A stretch of 37,757 bases of DNA from Proteiniphilum sp. (GTDB lineage: Bacteria > Bacteroidota > Bacteroidia > Bacteroidales > Dysgonomonadaceae): contig JADMKJ010000032.1 in the NCBI GenBank assembly GCA_015478855.1, positions 1 through 37,757 on the forward strand, read 5' to 3'. How positions within the stretch are numbered: the first letter of the stretch is position 1; every line of letters begins with the position of its first letter. Positions 1 to 8,520 of the stretch are shown here, piece by piece. The notes below the pieces were generated by a model. It was not told where the DNA came from. It was given only the letters and a program-made list of their open reading frames with translations, and did no database searches. The position numbers and the translations under genes were made by a program.

Positions 1-726
1 GCCGATCTGAATGAGGAGGCCGGCAGGGCAACAGCTGACCATTTCAATAAAATTGCCAAGAACAACCGGGCCTGTTTTGTAAAGACGAATGTGGCTGATA
101 TGGCAAGTCTGGAGAACCTGATATATGAGACCGTTTGTCAGTTCGGGGCAGTCGACTGTTTTATCAGTAATGCCGGTGTTTTGCGTGCCGGTGATCTGGA
201 GGATATGACTCCTGAGAACTTCGACTTTGTCACGAAAATCAACTACAGTGCCTATTTTTATTGTACAAAAGTAGTCAGTGGGCTAATGAAATTACAGACT
301 AAATATGCAAATGATGATTATTATGCCGATATCATCCAGATCAATTCCAAATCAGGCCTGGAGGGGAGCAAAGCCAATTTCGCCTATGCGGGTGGTAAGT
401 TCGGAGGCGTAGGCCTCACGCAATCCTTCGCACTGGAGCTGGCACCCTTTCGTATAAAGGTGAACGCCGTCTGTCCCGGCAACTTTTATGAAGGACCACT
501 ATGGAGTGATCCTGAACTGGGTCTTTTCGTACAATACCTGCAGGCGGGCAAGGTGCCCGGTGCCAAAACCATTGAGGATGTAAAAGCGTTCTATCTCTCC
601 AAGGTTCCTATGCGAAAGGGATGTACACCTGAAGATGTCACCAAAGGAGTACTCTATCTGATGGATCAGTGTGGTGAGACGGGACAAGCTTTGCCGATTA
701 CCGGCGGGCAGGTAATGTTGAATTAA
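1..726 (+). CDS. SDR oxidoreductase, sorbitol-6-phosphate 2-dehydrogenase-like (5' partial)
   Basis: The frame is open from base 1 (30 codons precede the first in-window Met at 91), so the true start and the N-terminal nucleotide-binding glycine motif lie outside the window; 241 residues are visible. Classical short-chain dehydrogenase features are present: an SNAG motif near residue 56-59, serines in an INSKSG segment near 116-118, and a catalytic YxxxK (YAGGK) near 129-133, followed by the PGN motif. The C-terminal third (PLWSDPELGLFVQYL, then VPMRKGC) is the pattern I associate with sorbitol-6-phosphate 2-dehydrogenases (glucitol-6-P to fructose-6-P, NAD-dependent) rather than 3-ketoacyl-ACP reductases. 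It lies 13 nt upstream of a sorbose-1-phosphate reductase-like gene, which supports a polyol/ketose phosphate role. The family call is firm; the substrate is inferred. Confidence 0.8.
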   Translation, partial: ADLNEEAGRATADHFNKIAKNNRACFVKTNVADMASLENLIYETVCQFGAVDCFISNAGVLRAGDLEDMTPENFDFVTKINYSAYFYCTKVVSGLMKLQTKYANDDYYADIIQINSKSGLEGSKANFAYAGGKFGGVGLTQSFALELAPFRIKVNAVCPGNFYEGPLWSDPELGLFVQYLQAGKVPGAKTIEDVKAFYLSKVPMRKGCTPEDVTKGVLYLMDQCGETGQALPITGGQVMLN

Positions 727-739
727 AATCACATACAAT

Positions 740-2032
740 ATGAAAACAAGAGCAGTACGACTATATGGTAAGAAAGATCTTCGGTTAGAGGAGTTTGAGT
801 TACCACCCATCAGAGAGGATGAGATACTGGCCAAAGTAGTCTCTGATTCGATCTGTATGTCATCCCACAAGGCATCATCACAGGGTACCGAGCATAAACG
901 TATCCCCGATGATGTGGCGGAGAACCCCATCATTATCGGACATGAGTTTGCCGGTGAGCTGCTGGAGGTGGGTGCCAAATGGGCAGGTAAGTTCAAAGCG
1001 GGTGATAAGTTCTCTATTCAACCTGCACTCTATTATGAGGATGGTCCGGTAGGCATACTGAGTGCTCCCGGCTACAGTTACAAATACATTGGCGGTGATG
1101 CCACCTATGTGATCATTCCCAATGAGGTGATGGAACAGGATTGTCTGCTCACCTATCATGGTGTGGGGTATTACCCTGCATCGCTGGCTGAACCCCTCTC
1201 CTGTGTGATTGGTGCCATGCATGCCAACTACCACACCACTCCGGGTAGCTATGAGCACAGGATGGAGATCGTGGATGGTGGGAAGATGGCTATCCTGGCC
1301 GGCGTGGGTCCCATGGGTCTTGCAGCTATCAATTACGTACTGCGTCGTGAAGATCGCAGACCATCACTGTTGGTGGTGACCGATGTGGATCAGACACGAC
1401 TTGATCGGGCAGCGGCCATTTATACTGTTGAATCTGCTGCTTCGGTAGGTATTGAACTTCATTATATCAACACCGGGCAGATGGTTGATCCGGTGAAGGA
1501 GCTGAAAACGTTGAGTGGTGATACGGGGTATGACGATGTGTTTGTCTTTGCACCTGTGAAGCCGGTGGTGGAGCAGGGGGATGCACTTCTTGCCTTTGAC
1601 GGCTGTCTCAACTTTTTCGCCGGTCCGGGTGATCCAAACTTCAGTGCGATGCTCAATTTCTATAACGTACATTACGCCTATACCCATATCACCGGTACCA
1701 GTGGCGGAAACAACGATGATATGGTGGAGGCGATAGATATTATGAGCAGGGGACTTGATCCGGCCGGCCTGATCACGCATATCGGGGGACTGGATGCAGT
1801 AGCTGATGCCACTAACAACCTCCCCGATATCCCCGGAGGGAAGAAGTTGATATATACACATTTAAGAATACCTCTGACCCCTATTGCCGACTTTGAGAAA
1901 TTGGGTGAGACCAGTGATCTCTTCAGAGAACTGGCTGATATCTGTAGCAGACACAAGGGATTATGGAGTGTGGAAGCGGAATCATATCTGCTCAATCATT
2001 TTAAAAGTGAAAAATTAAAAATTACTAATTAA
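740..2032 (+). CDS. Zinc-type medium-chain dehydrogenase, L-sorbose-1-phosphate reductase-like
   Basis: This 430-residue protein has the MDR alcohol dehydrogenase layout: an N-terminal GroES-like domain with a Cys near 39 and the GHEFAG motif near 67-72 (His68/Glu69 as probable zinc ligands), then a Rossmann domain with GVGPMGLAA. The opening (KTRAVRLYGKKDLRLEEFELP) and the CMSSHKA segment resemble SorE-type L-sorbose-1-phosphate reductases, which convert L-sorbose-1-P to glucitol-6-P. That product would be the substrate of the preceding gene, so the two could link a ketose-1-phosphate to fructose-6-phosphate. The last residues (KSEKLKITN) come from an AT-rich repeat-like tract running into the downstream heptad repeat, so the C-terminal tail may be a read-out of repeat DNA. 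The MDR family is certain; the substrate is inferred. Confidence 0.75.
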   Translation: MKTRAVRLYGKKDLRLEEFELPPIREDEILAKVVSDSICMSSHKASSQGTEHKRIPDDVAENPIIIGHEFAGELLEVGAKWAGKFKAGDKFSIQPALYYEDGPVGILSAPGYSYKYIGGDATYVIIPNEVMEQDCLLTYHGVGYYPASLAEPLSCVIGAMHANYHTTPGSYEHRMEIVDGGKMAILAGVGPMGLAAINYVLRREDRRPSLLVVTDVDQTRLDRAAAIYTVESAASVGIELHYINTGQMVDPVKELKTLSGDTGYDDVFVFAPVKPVVEQGDALLAFDGCLNFFAGPGDPNFSAMLNFYNVHYAYTHITGTSGGNNDDMVEAIDIMSRGLDPAGLITHIGGLDAVADATNNLPDIPGGKKLIYTHLRIPLTPIADFEKLGETSDLFRELADICSRHKGLWSVEAESYLLNHFKSEKLKITN

Positions 2033-2158
2033 AAGCTGAGAGCTGAAACTGACAATTGACAGCCGACAGCTGACAACCGATAGCTGACCGCTAAAATACA
2101 AACCGCTGTCTGCTCAAGCTTGCACCAAAAAAGCTGAACGCTGACAGCTGATCGCTAT
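2033..2158 (+). repeat. Degenerate 7-nt tandem repeat (AGCTGAC-like), intergenic
   Basis: From 2033 to 2095 a CTG-like trinucleotide recurs every 7 nt (one 6-nt step) through nine units such as AAGCTGA, GAGCTGA, AACTGAC, AGCCGAC and AGCTGAC. Four more in-register units follow at 2131-2158 (AAGCTGA, ACGCTGA, CAGCTGA, TCGCTAT). The repeat fills the gap between the dehydrogenase and the aldolase and begins directly after the stop codon. A similar run occurs on the opposite strand at 8521-8580. It is not a CRISPR array, since there are no spacers. Function unknown. Confidence 0.7.
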
Positions 2159-2165
2159 AATAAAT

Positions 2166-3464
2166 ATGAAACAATTAGATGTAAACTTAATGCACCCGGT
2201 GGAGCAGATCAATGTGATCATCGGAAGGATCTATAAGAGTGGCATGACGACCACCTCAGGTGGGAACATATCAATCAGGGATAAGAATGGTGATATATGG
2301 ATTACACCCTCGGGGGTAGACAAAGGGTCCCTCACCGTGAAAGATATCATGCAGGTGAAAAAAGATGGTACTGTGATCGGTCCGCATAAACCTTCCTCAG
2401 AGTTCCCTTTTCACAAGGCAATATTTGAGGCCCGTCCCGAGTTGACCGCTATTATTCACGCACACCCACCCGCTTTGGTGGCTTTCAGTATTGCCGGTAT
2501 TGTTCCCGATACTAAAATTGTTCCTCAGGCGCATAATATTTGTGGTGATATTGGTTTTGCACCTTATGGTACACCGGGGAGCGAGGATCTGGGTGAGAAG
2601 ATTGCGTTTGAATTCAGAGAGGGTCGTTACAAGGCGGTGATCATGGAGAATCACGGAGTGGTGCTGGGCGGTACCGATTTGATGGATGCCTACCAGCGTT
2701 TTGAAACGCTGGAGTTCTGTTGCCGAACAATCATCAATGCCAGAAGGCTGGGAAATGTAAGCTATTTGTCTGATGAGCAGGTGTCGCAATATGTACATCA
2801 CCTGCCTACCTATGTATCTCATTTTATGGATATCGATCATCCCTCAGAAGAGAGAGCCATCCGCAAGGAGATGGTAGATATTATCCGTAGGGCATGTAAC
2901 CAGGGGCTGATGATCTCTACCTATGGCACTGTCTCGGTACGATGGAGAGAGAATGATTTCCTGATCACACCAAGCAACATAGCTCGCTGGGATATTGTGC
3001 CTGGCGATCTTGTGCAGATAAAAAATGGAATGGCTGAAGCGGGAAAGATACCAAGCAGGTCGGTGGCATTGCACCAGCGGATCTATCAGTTGAACCCGCA
3101 CATCAACTCCATCATATGTACACAGCCGGTCAACCTGATGGCCCATGCAGTGAGCGGATCAAAATTTGATGTACGCACCATCCCCGAGAGCTGGATCTTC
3201 CTGCAGGATGTACCCTCCATACCTTTTGGCTTGATATACAATGATGTGGATAGTGTGGCGAAGATGTTCAACAAGAACAGAGTGATCATGGTAGAGAACG
3301 ACAGTGTTTTCATCACAGGCGACAAGCTGCTGAACACGTTTGACTATCTTGAGGTGGCTGAGTTCTCAGCCAACTCCCTGGTGATGGCCGCCTCAATAGG
3401 CCCACTGCAGCCTATGGGAGAGGAGGAGATCGAAGAGCTGAGGATTGCATTCAATGTGAAGTGA
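2166..3464 (+). CDS. Tandem class II aldolase/adducin protein with a degenerate second domain
   Basis: The 432 residues contain two class II (zinc) aldolase/adducin folds. Domain 1 (about 10-200) is intact: TSGGN at 30-34 for phosphate binding, Glu79, the HAHPP zinc motif (His98, His100) and ENHG (His163). It would therefore be a fuculose/rhamnulose-phosphate-type aldolase or a related epimerase. Domain 2 (about 230-415) keeps the fold landmarks (STYGTVSVR, ITPSN) but the aligned positions are Ser299, Cys318, Gln320 and Asp379, so all four zinc/catalytic residues are gone. It probably serves a structural or regulatory role. The gene follows the reductase by 133 nt of repeat DNA and is the last gene on this strand, with a hairpin downstream. 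The substrate cannot be read from sequence; neighbours suggest a ketose-1-phosphate. Confidence 0.78.
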   Translation: MKQLDVNLMHPVEQINVIIGRIYKSGMTTTSGGNISIRDKNGDIWITPSGVDKGSLTVKDIMQVKKDGTVIGPHKPSSEFPFHKAIFEARPELTAIIHAHPPALVAFSIAGIVPDTKIVPQAHNICGDIGFAPYGTPGSEDLGEKIAFEFREGRYKAVIMENHGVVLGGTDLMDAYQRFETLEFCCRTIINARRLGNVSYLSDEQVSQYVHHLPTYVSHFMDIDHPSEERAIRKEMVDIIRRACNQGLMISTYGTVSVRWRENDFLITPSNIARWDIVPGDLVQIKNGMAEAGKIPSRSVALHQRIYQLNPHINSIICTQPVNLMAHAVSGSKFDVRTIPESWIFLQDVPSIPFGLIYNDVDSVAKMFNKNRVIMVENDSVFITGDKLLNTFDYLEVAEFSANSLVMAASIGPLQPMGEEEIEELRIAFNVK

Positions 3465-3507
3465 GGGCATTACTATTGACAACGGAAAAGGATTAAATAT
3501 CAAAAAG

Positions 3508-3541
3508 AATGGCTGTCTCAACATTGAATGAGACAGCCATT
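3508..3541. terminator. Perfect 13-bp hairpin between convergent genes
   Basis: AATGGCTGTCTCA (3508-3520) and its exact complement (3529-3541) flank an 8-nt loop. It sits 43 nt after the aldolase stop and 28 nt after the xylA stop on the other strand, as expected for a bidirectional terminator. The flanking A/T runs are short (CAAAAAG on the left), so termination strength is uncertain. Confidence 0.75.
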
Positions 3542-3569
3542 AACTTATTGAGGAAATTTATTTCCTACG

Positions 3570-4901
3570 TTAGATATACATGTTGACAATCGCTTCGTAA
3601 AGCTCCTGCTTACCGCTGACCTGATCAGGCTCTTTACCAAGGGCAAGTGCATAGGCACGCAGATCCTCCAGTGAGAGTTGACCATCTTCAAACGATTTCC
3701 CCTTACCATCGTCGAAGGAGGCATATCTCTCCTCTCTCATCCTGATATAGGGCGATTCTTCCAGTATGGCTGCCGCTGTCTCCAGGGCACGTGCGAAAAT
3801 ATCCATGCCGGCGATATGTGCGATGAAGATATCTTCCAGATCGGTAGAGTTTCTGCGGGTTTTTGCATCGAAGTTAGTTCCACCGCCCTGCATGCCACCG
3901 CCCTGAAGGATCACCAGCATAGCCTGTGTCAGTTCATAAATGTCGATAGGAAACTGATCGGTGTCCCATCCATTCTGATAGTCACCCCTGTTGGCATCAA
4001 TGGAGCCCAGCATACCGGCATCTACTGCACATTGCAGATCGTGCTCAAAGGTGTGTCCTGCCAGGGTAGCATGGTTCACCTCAATGTTCAGCTTGAAATC
4101 CTTGTCGAGGTTGTGGGCACGGAGGAAGCCAATCACTGTCTCAGCATCTACATCGTACTGATGTTTCGTCGGTTCCATCGGCTTGGGCTCAATAAAGAAG
4201 GTGCCTTTAAATCCTTTTGCTCTGGCATAATCACGTGCTTTGGTCAGCATCATGGCCAGATGCTCTTTCTCACGCTTCATATCGGTATTCAGCAGGCTCA
4301 TATAACCTTCACGGCCTCCCCAGAACACATAGTTCTCACCTCCCAGTTCGATTGTTGCATCAAGTGCATTCTTAATCTGTGTACCTGCATAAGCAACACT
4401 GTCGAAATTGGGGTTGGTGGCAGCACCGTTCATATAACGCTTGTGTCCGAAAACATTGGCGGTACCCCAGAGCAACTTGATTCCTGTGGCTGCCATCTTC
4501 TCCTTAATATATGCCACAATGGATTTCAGGTTGGCTTCATACTCTTCCAGTGAATTACCTTCCTCTACCAGATCCACATCGTGAAAACAGAAATAGTCGA
4601 TACCTACCTTCTGCATAAACTCGAAACCGGCATCTACTCTCTTCCTGGCTCTTTCAATGATGCCGTTGCCGTTGTTCCACTCAAAATCTTTAGAATAATC
4701 ACCAAACGGATCGTCCGACTCGGCACATAGTGTGTGCCAGTAAGCCATTGAGAATTTGAACCAATCTTTCATCTTACGACCGTAAACAACTTTCTCAGCA
4801 TCGTAGTAGCGGAAAGCCAGCGGGTTACGGCTTTCTTTACCCTCAAAATTAATTTTTCCTATACCCGGGAAAAACTCCATTGTTTTGTTTTCTTTTTCCA
4901 T
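3570..4901 (-). CDS. xylA: Xylose isomerase
   Basis: This 443-residue protein is the normal length for class II xylose isomerases. It interconverts D-xylose and D-xylulose in the cytoplasm. The catalytic His107 lies in FCFHDVD, and the substrate Trp and Arg in VFWGGREGY. The metal ligands are in FIEPKP (Glu238), NIEVNHATLAGH (Glu274, His277) and SIDANRGD. A second in-frame Met at residue 8, before EFFPGIGKI, is a possible alternative start, because family members usually begin close to that motif. The gene lies 39 nt downstream of xylB and is the last gene of the long minus-strand run, next to a hairpin. It processes the xylose released by the upstream xylanolytic enzymes. Confidence 0.97.
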   Translation of the reverse strand: MEKENKTMEFFPGIGKINFEGKESRNPLAFRYYDAEKVVYGRKMKDWFKFSMAYWHTLCAESDDPFGDYSKDFEWNNGNGIIERARKRVDAGFEFMQKVGIDYFCFHDVDLVEEGNSLEEYEANLKSIVAYIKEKMAATGIKLLWGTANVFGHKRYMNGAATNPNFDSVAYAGTQIKNALDATIELGGENYVFWGGREGYMSLLNTDMKREKEHLAMMLTKARDYARAKGFKGTFFIEPKPMEPTKHQYDVDAETVIGFLRAHNLDKDFKLNIEVNHATLAGHTFEHDLQCAVDAGMLGSIDANRGDYQNGWDTDQFPIDIYELTQAMLVILQGGGMQGGGTNFDAKTRRNSTDLEDIFIAHIAGMDIFARALETAAAILEESPYIRMREERYASFDDGKGKSFEDGQLSLEDLRAYALALGKEPDQVSGKQELYEAIVNMYI

Positions 4902-4940
4902 AAATTGAATTAATAAAGTGTTGATAAATAATTGTATATA

Positions 4941-6413
4941 TTAAATGTGTGATTTCCAGCGCTGGTAAGCATCCTGATACTGGCTGCTATTCTTCTTATC
5001 GGGTTCCACGATGGTGATCTTCTTTAAGGTGGTGAAGGCTTCCTCACTTGAGGTGTAGATGCCGGCACCCATGCCGGCAGCCTTGGCAGCACCGGCAGCA
5101 CCGTCGGTATCAAACAGCTCAATGAGGGCACCACTTACAGAGGCAAGTGTCTCACGAAAGAGCGGGCTCAAAAACATGTTCGCATTGCCTGCCCGTATCA
5201 CCCTGATATCCATCCCTATCTCCTGCATCACCTCCATGCCGTACTGGAAGGAGAAAACAATTCCCTCCTGGGCTGCACGGATGATATCGGAGGATGAGTG
5301 AATATTAAAGTTGATGCCGTGAAAGGAGCAATCTACATTCCTATTTTCCAGCACCCTCTCAGTGCCATTGCCGAACGGAATCACTGATATACCCCTTGCG
5401 CCTATGGGTGATTGGGCTGCAAGCATGTTCATATCATGATAACTCATCTCCCCGGGGACCATGTTCTTCCTGATCCATGAATTGAGAATGCCAGTTCCGT
5501 TGATGCACAGAAGTACACCCAATCGCGTCTGATCAGGCTGATGATTGACATGGGCAAATATGTTTACTCTCGACAGGGGGTCATATTTCACCTCACCCAG
5601 CACACCATAGACCACGCCAGAGGTGCCGGCAGTAGAGGCGATCTCTCCGGGATTGAACACATTGAGTGAAACGGCATTGTTGGGCTGGTCACCTGCACGG
5701 TAGGTGACAGGTGTGCCGGGATGCAATCCAAGCTCCTGTGCCACTGAGGCGGAGACGTTGCCCTGAACACCGAAAATGGGAGTCACCTCCGGAATCAACT
5801 CTTTATCGAATCCGAAATAATCGAGAATCTCCTGCGACAACCGGTTCTCCCTGAAATCCCAGAACATCCCTTCCGACAACCCTTCAACGGTGACAGAGAT
5901 CTCACCTGTCAGCTTCATGGCGATGTAATCACCCGGCAGCATAATCTTATTTATTCTTGCATAGGTTGCCGGTTCATTTTCTTTCACCCAGGCCAGCTTG
6001 GAAGCGGTGAAGTTACCGGGAGAGTTAAGCAGATGTGACAGCACCTTCTTTTCACCTATCGTCTGAAATGCTTTCTCACCATAAGGTACAGCACGGCTGT
6101 CACACCAGATGATGGAGGGACGTATTACCTGCTGATCACTGTCGACGAGCACAAGACCGTGCATCTGCCATGAGATACCTATCGCTTTGATATCCTTTGG
6201 GTCAATTTTTGATTGTGCCAGTACCGAGGCATTGGCCAGCTTGAGATTGGTCCACCACATCTCCGGATCCTGCTCAGCCCAGCCAGCCTTTTCGGCATGC
6301 ATGGGCATCTCAATTTTTGGGAAGAAGTCTGAAGCGACTGTTCTCCCTGTTTCCACCTCTACAATTGCTGCTTTGACGGATGAACTCCCGATATCATATC
6401 CAAGTAAATACAT
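4941..6413 (-). CDS. xylB: Xylulokinase (FGGY family)
   Basis: The product, 490 residues, phosphorylates D-xylulose to xylulose-5-phosphate. It has the FGGY carbohydrate kinase layout: N-terminal ATPase loop GYDIGSSSVKAA (5-16), GISWQMHGLVLVD (79-91), which carries the xylulokinase signature, catalytic-base Asp242 in AGDQPNNA, and an adenosine-binding region with STAGTSGVV. It sits 87 nt after the SDR reductase gene and 39 nt before xylA, giving a standard xylBA pair at the end of the cluster. Confidence 0.95.
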   Translation of the reverse strand: MYLLGYDIGSSSVKAAIVEVETGRTVASDFFPKIEMPMHAEKAGWAEQDPEMWWTNLKLANASVLAQSKIDPKDIKAIGISWQMHGLVLVDSDQQVIRPSIIWCDSRAVPYGEKAFQTIGEKKVLSHLLNSPGNFTASKLAWVKENEPATYARINKIMLPGDYIAMKLTGEISVTVEGLSEGMFWDFRENRLSQEILDYFGFDKELIPEVTPIFGVQGNVSASVAQELGLHPGTPVTYRAGDQPNNAVSLNVFNPGEIASTAGTSGVVYGVLGEVKYDPLSRVNIFAHVNHQPDQTRLGVLLCINGTGILNSWIRKNMVPGEMSYHDMNMLAAQSPIGARGISVIPFGNGTERVLENRNVDCSFHGINFNIHSSSDIIRAAQEGIVFSFQYGMEVMQEIGMDIRVIRAGNANMFLSPLFRETLASVSGALIELFDTDGAAGAAKAAGMGAGIYTSSEEAFTTLKKITIVEPDKKNSSQYQDAYQRWKSHI

Positions 6414-6500
6414 GATTCAATTAATTATTTGGTTCTATTTCTGAGTTTTTTATACTCTTGAGACTCTTGATAATCACGGTGTAAAGCTACTGAAAAATGG

Positions 6501-7313
6501 TTACATGGCAAAACAGTTGAACCCTCCGTCAACAGTAATCGTGGAACCTGTAACGAAAGATGAGGCATCACTTATGAGATAGTGTATGGTGCCGCATAAC
6601 TCATCAGGTGTACCCATCCGTTTGAAGGGTGTCTGGCGGATCACAGCCTCGCCACGTTGCGTATAGGAACCATCGGGATTGGTAAGGAGATCCTTGTTTT
6701 GTTCAGTGATAAAAAAACCGGGCGCTATGGCATTCACCCTTATTCCTTCACCAAACTTGGATGCCACCTCACTGGCAAGGAACTGGGTGAAATTGGTGAT
6801 GGCTGCTTTTGCAGCTGCATAACCTGCTACACGCGTCATCGGACGGAAGGCAGCCATTGAGGAGAAATTGATGATGATCCCGCTCTTCCTGGCCACCATC
6901 GGCTTTAAAAAAACCTGCGCAGGTAACACACTACCGGTAAGGTTGAGCCGCACCACCTTGTCAAACGCATCCATATTCAGATCAAAAAATGTCTGTGATG
7001 GAGTGATATTGGCACCGGCCATATTCCCGCCGGCTGCATTCAGCAGTACGTCAATGCGGCCATAACGGGTTAATATCTCCTCTCTGTTTTGTGTAAGAAA
7101 TGTTTCATCCATCACATCGGTCTTCAGGAACAGCGCCTCCTTACCTCTCTCTTTAATCTTATTGACAATCGCTCTGCCTGCTTCTTCACTGCGACCCAGG
7201 AGGACTACCCTGGCACCTTCACCGGCCAGGTAGGAGGCGATTACACCTCCCAAAACACCTGTGCCGCCTGTGATGACGATTACTTTCTCTTTTATACTGA
7301 ATAAATTTCCCAT
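6501..7313 (-). CDS. SDR oxidoreductase, probable D-mannonate oxidoreductase (fructuronate reductase)
   Basis: This 270-residue classical SDR has a glycine motif TGGTGVLGG (15-23), NAAG (92-95), Ser151/152, catalytic Tyr165 and Lys169 (YAAAK), and a C-terminal VDGGF. Its start is 19 nt after the mannonate dehydratase gene. In Bacteroidota an SDR next to uxuA commonly performs the fructuronate to mannonate step, in place of the long-chain mannitol dehydrogenase-type UxuB of enterobacteria. That would let it feed the neighbour in hexuronate catabolism and fits the glucuronidases upstream. The SDR assignment is certain. The substrate rests on gene context; another sugar or uronate reductase activity is possible. 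Confidence 0.8.
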   Translation of the reverse strand: MGNLFSIKEKVIVITGGTGVLGGVIASYLAGEGARVVLLGRSEEAGRAIVNKIKERGKEALFLKTDVMDETFLTQNREEILTRYGRIDVLLNAAGGNMAGANITPSQTFFDLNMDAFDKVVRLNLTGSVLPAQVFLKPMVARKSGIIINFSSMAAFRPMTRVAGYAAAKAAITNFTQFLASEVASKFGEGIRVNAIAPGFFITEQNKDLLTNPDGSYTQRGEAVIRQTPFKRMGTPDELCGTIHYLISDASSFVTGSTITVDGGFNCFAM

Positions 7314-7332
7314 AGTTATATTATATGTTTCC

Positions 7333-8508
7333 TCATTGAAACGAGTCTATCTCATTACGCACTACGGCCATCATCCCTTCTACCTGTGCCAGCGCAAACA
7401 TGCGTCCGTAGAATGAATAGCCGGGATTATGATTGTTACGGGCATCATCAAGCATCACTCTGCCGTGATCAACCCGCATGGGGATGCAGGGTTGCTCTTT
7501 TTCCAGAATGCGTATCACCTCTATCAGTTTGCCGTTCCCGCCGAGATGAGATGCTTCCACAAAATTACCGTCGGGAAGTAATTCAGTGCTCCTGAGGTGA
7601 GCAAAACCGATCCTTTCTGCAAAAGTTCGGGCCAGATGAGGTGCGTCATTCTGCACACCGGCACTTAATGAACCTGCACAAAAGGTGAGCCCGTTATGCT
7701 TGCTCTTCAGCAGATTCATTATCCATGCAATATCTTCCTCTCCGGTAACGATACGAGGTAACCCAAACACTGAAAAGGGAGGATCGTCCGGATGGATACA
7801 GAGCGTAACCCCCTGCTCTTCGGCAACCGGAATCACCTTCTTCAGGAAGTAGTGCAGGTTTTCCCGGAGAAGGTGCTTGTCTATTCCCTGATAATTCTGT
7901 AACTGCTTCCTGAATTCCTCCACAGGGTCGGCTCCTTCTCTGAGCTTCCGGTGGATGAAGCCTTGTGTCTTGACAATGATCGTATCGATCAGTGCTGCTT
8001 TTTCCGCATCGGTTATGATGCTGTCGAGCTTTTTTATTTTCTCTTTTTCTTCTTCACTATAGTCAGCTTCAGCCCCTTCACGCTGTAGTATCCTGCAATC
8101 GAAATAGGCAAAGCGGATCTTGTCGAAGTAGAGGGTGGTAGTACCATCCGGCAACTTTCTGTCTAAATCGGTGCGAACCCAGTCGATGGCCGGCATGAAA
8201 TTGTAGCAGATCGTCTTCACTCCCGCTTTAGCCAGATTGATCAGGCTGATTTTGTAGTTCTCAATCAGTTGGTCACGGTCAGCACCCCCATACTTTATCT
8301 CTTCTGCCACAGGAAGGCTTTCAGCCACAGACCAGTGTAACCCGGCATTTTTTATAAAGCTGTTCAGGGCGTTGACAGCTTCCTCACTCCATACCTCACC
8401 GGGTGGTTGATCGTAGAGAGCCGTGACGATGCCTTCCACGCCAATCTGACGCAGCATCTCCAGCGTTATACAATCATTTTCCCCAAACCATCGCCAGGTT
8501 TTCTCCAT
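7333..8508 (-). CDS. uxuA: Mannonate dehydratase
   Basis: The 391-residue product matches the UxuA family in length. It dehydrates D-mannonate to 2-keto-3-deoxygluconate (KDG). Characteristic stretches are the N-terminal TWRWFGENDCITLEMLRQ, YNFMPAIDWVRTDL, the metal-binding CIHPDDPP, SLSAGVQND, the HLRST segment and a C-terminal MRVDHGR. It stands just upstream of the reductase that would make mannonate, and downstream of GH67, so glucuronic acid released by the alpha-glucuronidases has an in-locus route. No glucuronate isomerase or KDG kinase is present in the window. Confidence 0.95.
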   Translation of the reverse strand: MEKTWRWFGENDCITLEMLRQIGVEGIVTALYDQPPGEVWSEEAVNALNSFIKNAGLHWSVAESLPVAEEIKYGGADRDQLIENYKISLINLAKAGVKTICYNFMPAIDWVRTDLDRKLPDGTTTLYFDKIRFAYFDCRILQREGAEADYSEEEKEKIKKLDSIITDAEKAALIDTIIVKTQGFIHRKLREGADPVEEFRKQLQNYQGIDKHLLRENLHYFLKKVIPVAEEQGVTLCIHPDDPPFSVFGLPRIVTGEEDIAWIMNLLKSKHNGLTFCAGSLSAGVQNDAPHLARTFAERIGFAHLRSTELLPDGNFVEASHLGGNGKLIEVIRILEKEQPCIPMRVDHGRVMLDDARNNHNPGYSFYGRMFALAQVEGMMAVVRNEIDSFQ

Positions 8509-8520
8509 TTGATTTTCCTG

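Noticed and set aside
1-90. Start of the first gene at Met 91, giving a truncated SDR
   Set aside because: The frame is open to base 1 and the upstream residues continue the SDR fold (ACFVKTNVAD); it is simply cut by the window edge.
2033-2158. Heptad repeat as a CRISPR array
   Set aside because: Units are 7 nt, contiguous and degenerate, with no unique spacers and no cas genes nearby.
3678-4553. 291-codon open frame on the plus strand opposite xylA
   Set aside because: It lies wholly antisense to a certain gene, is rich in Cys/His/Ile in a way typical of mirror frames, and shows no domain motif.
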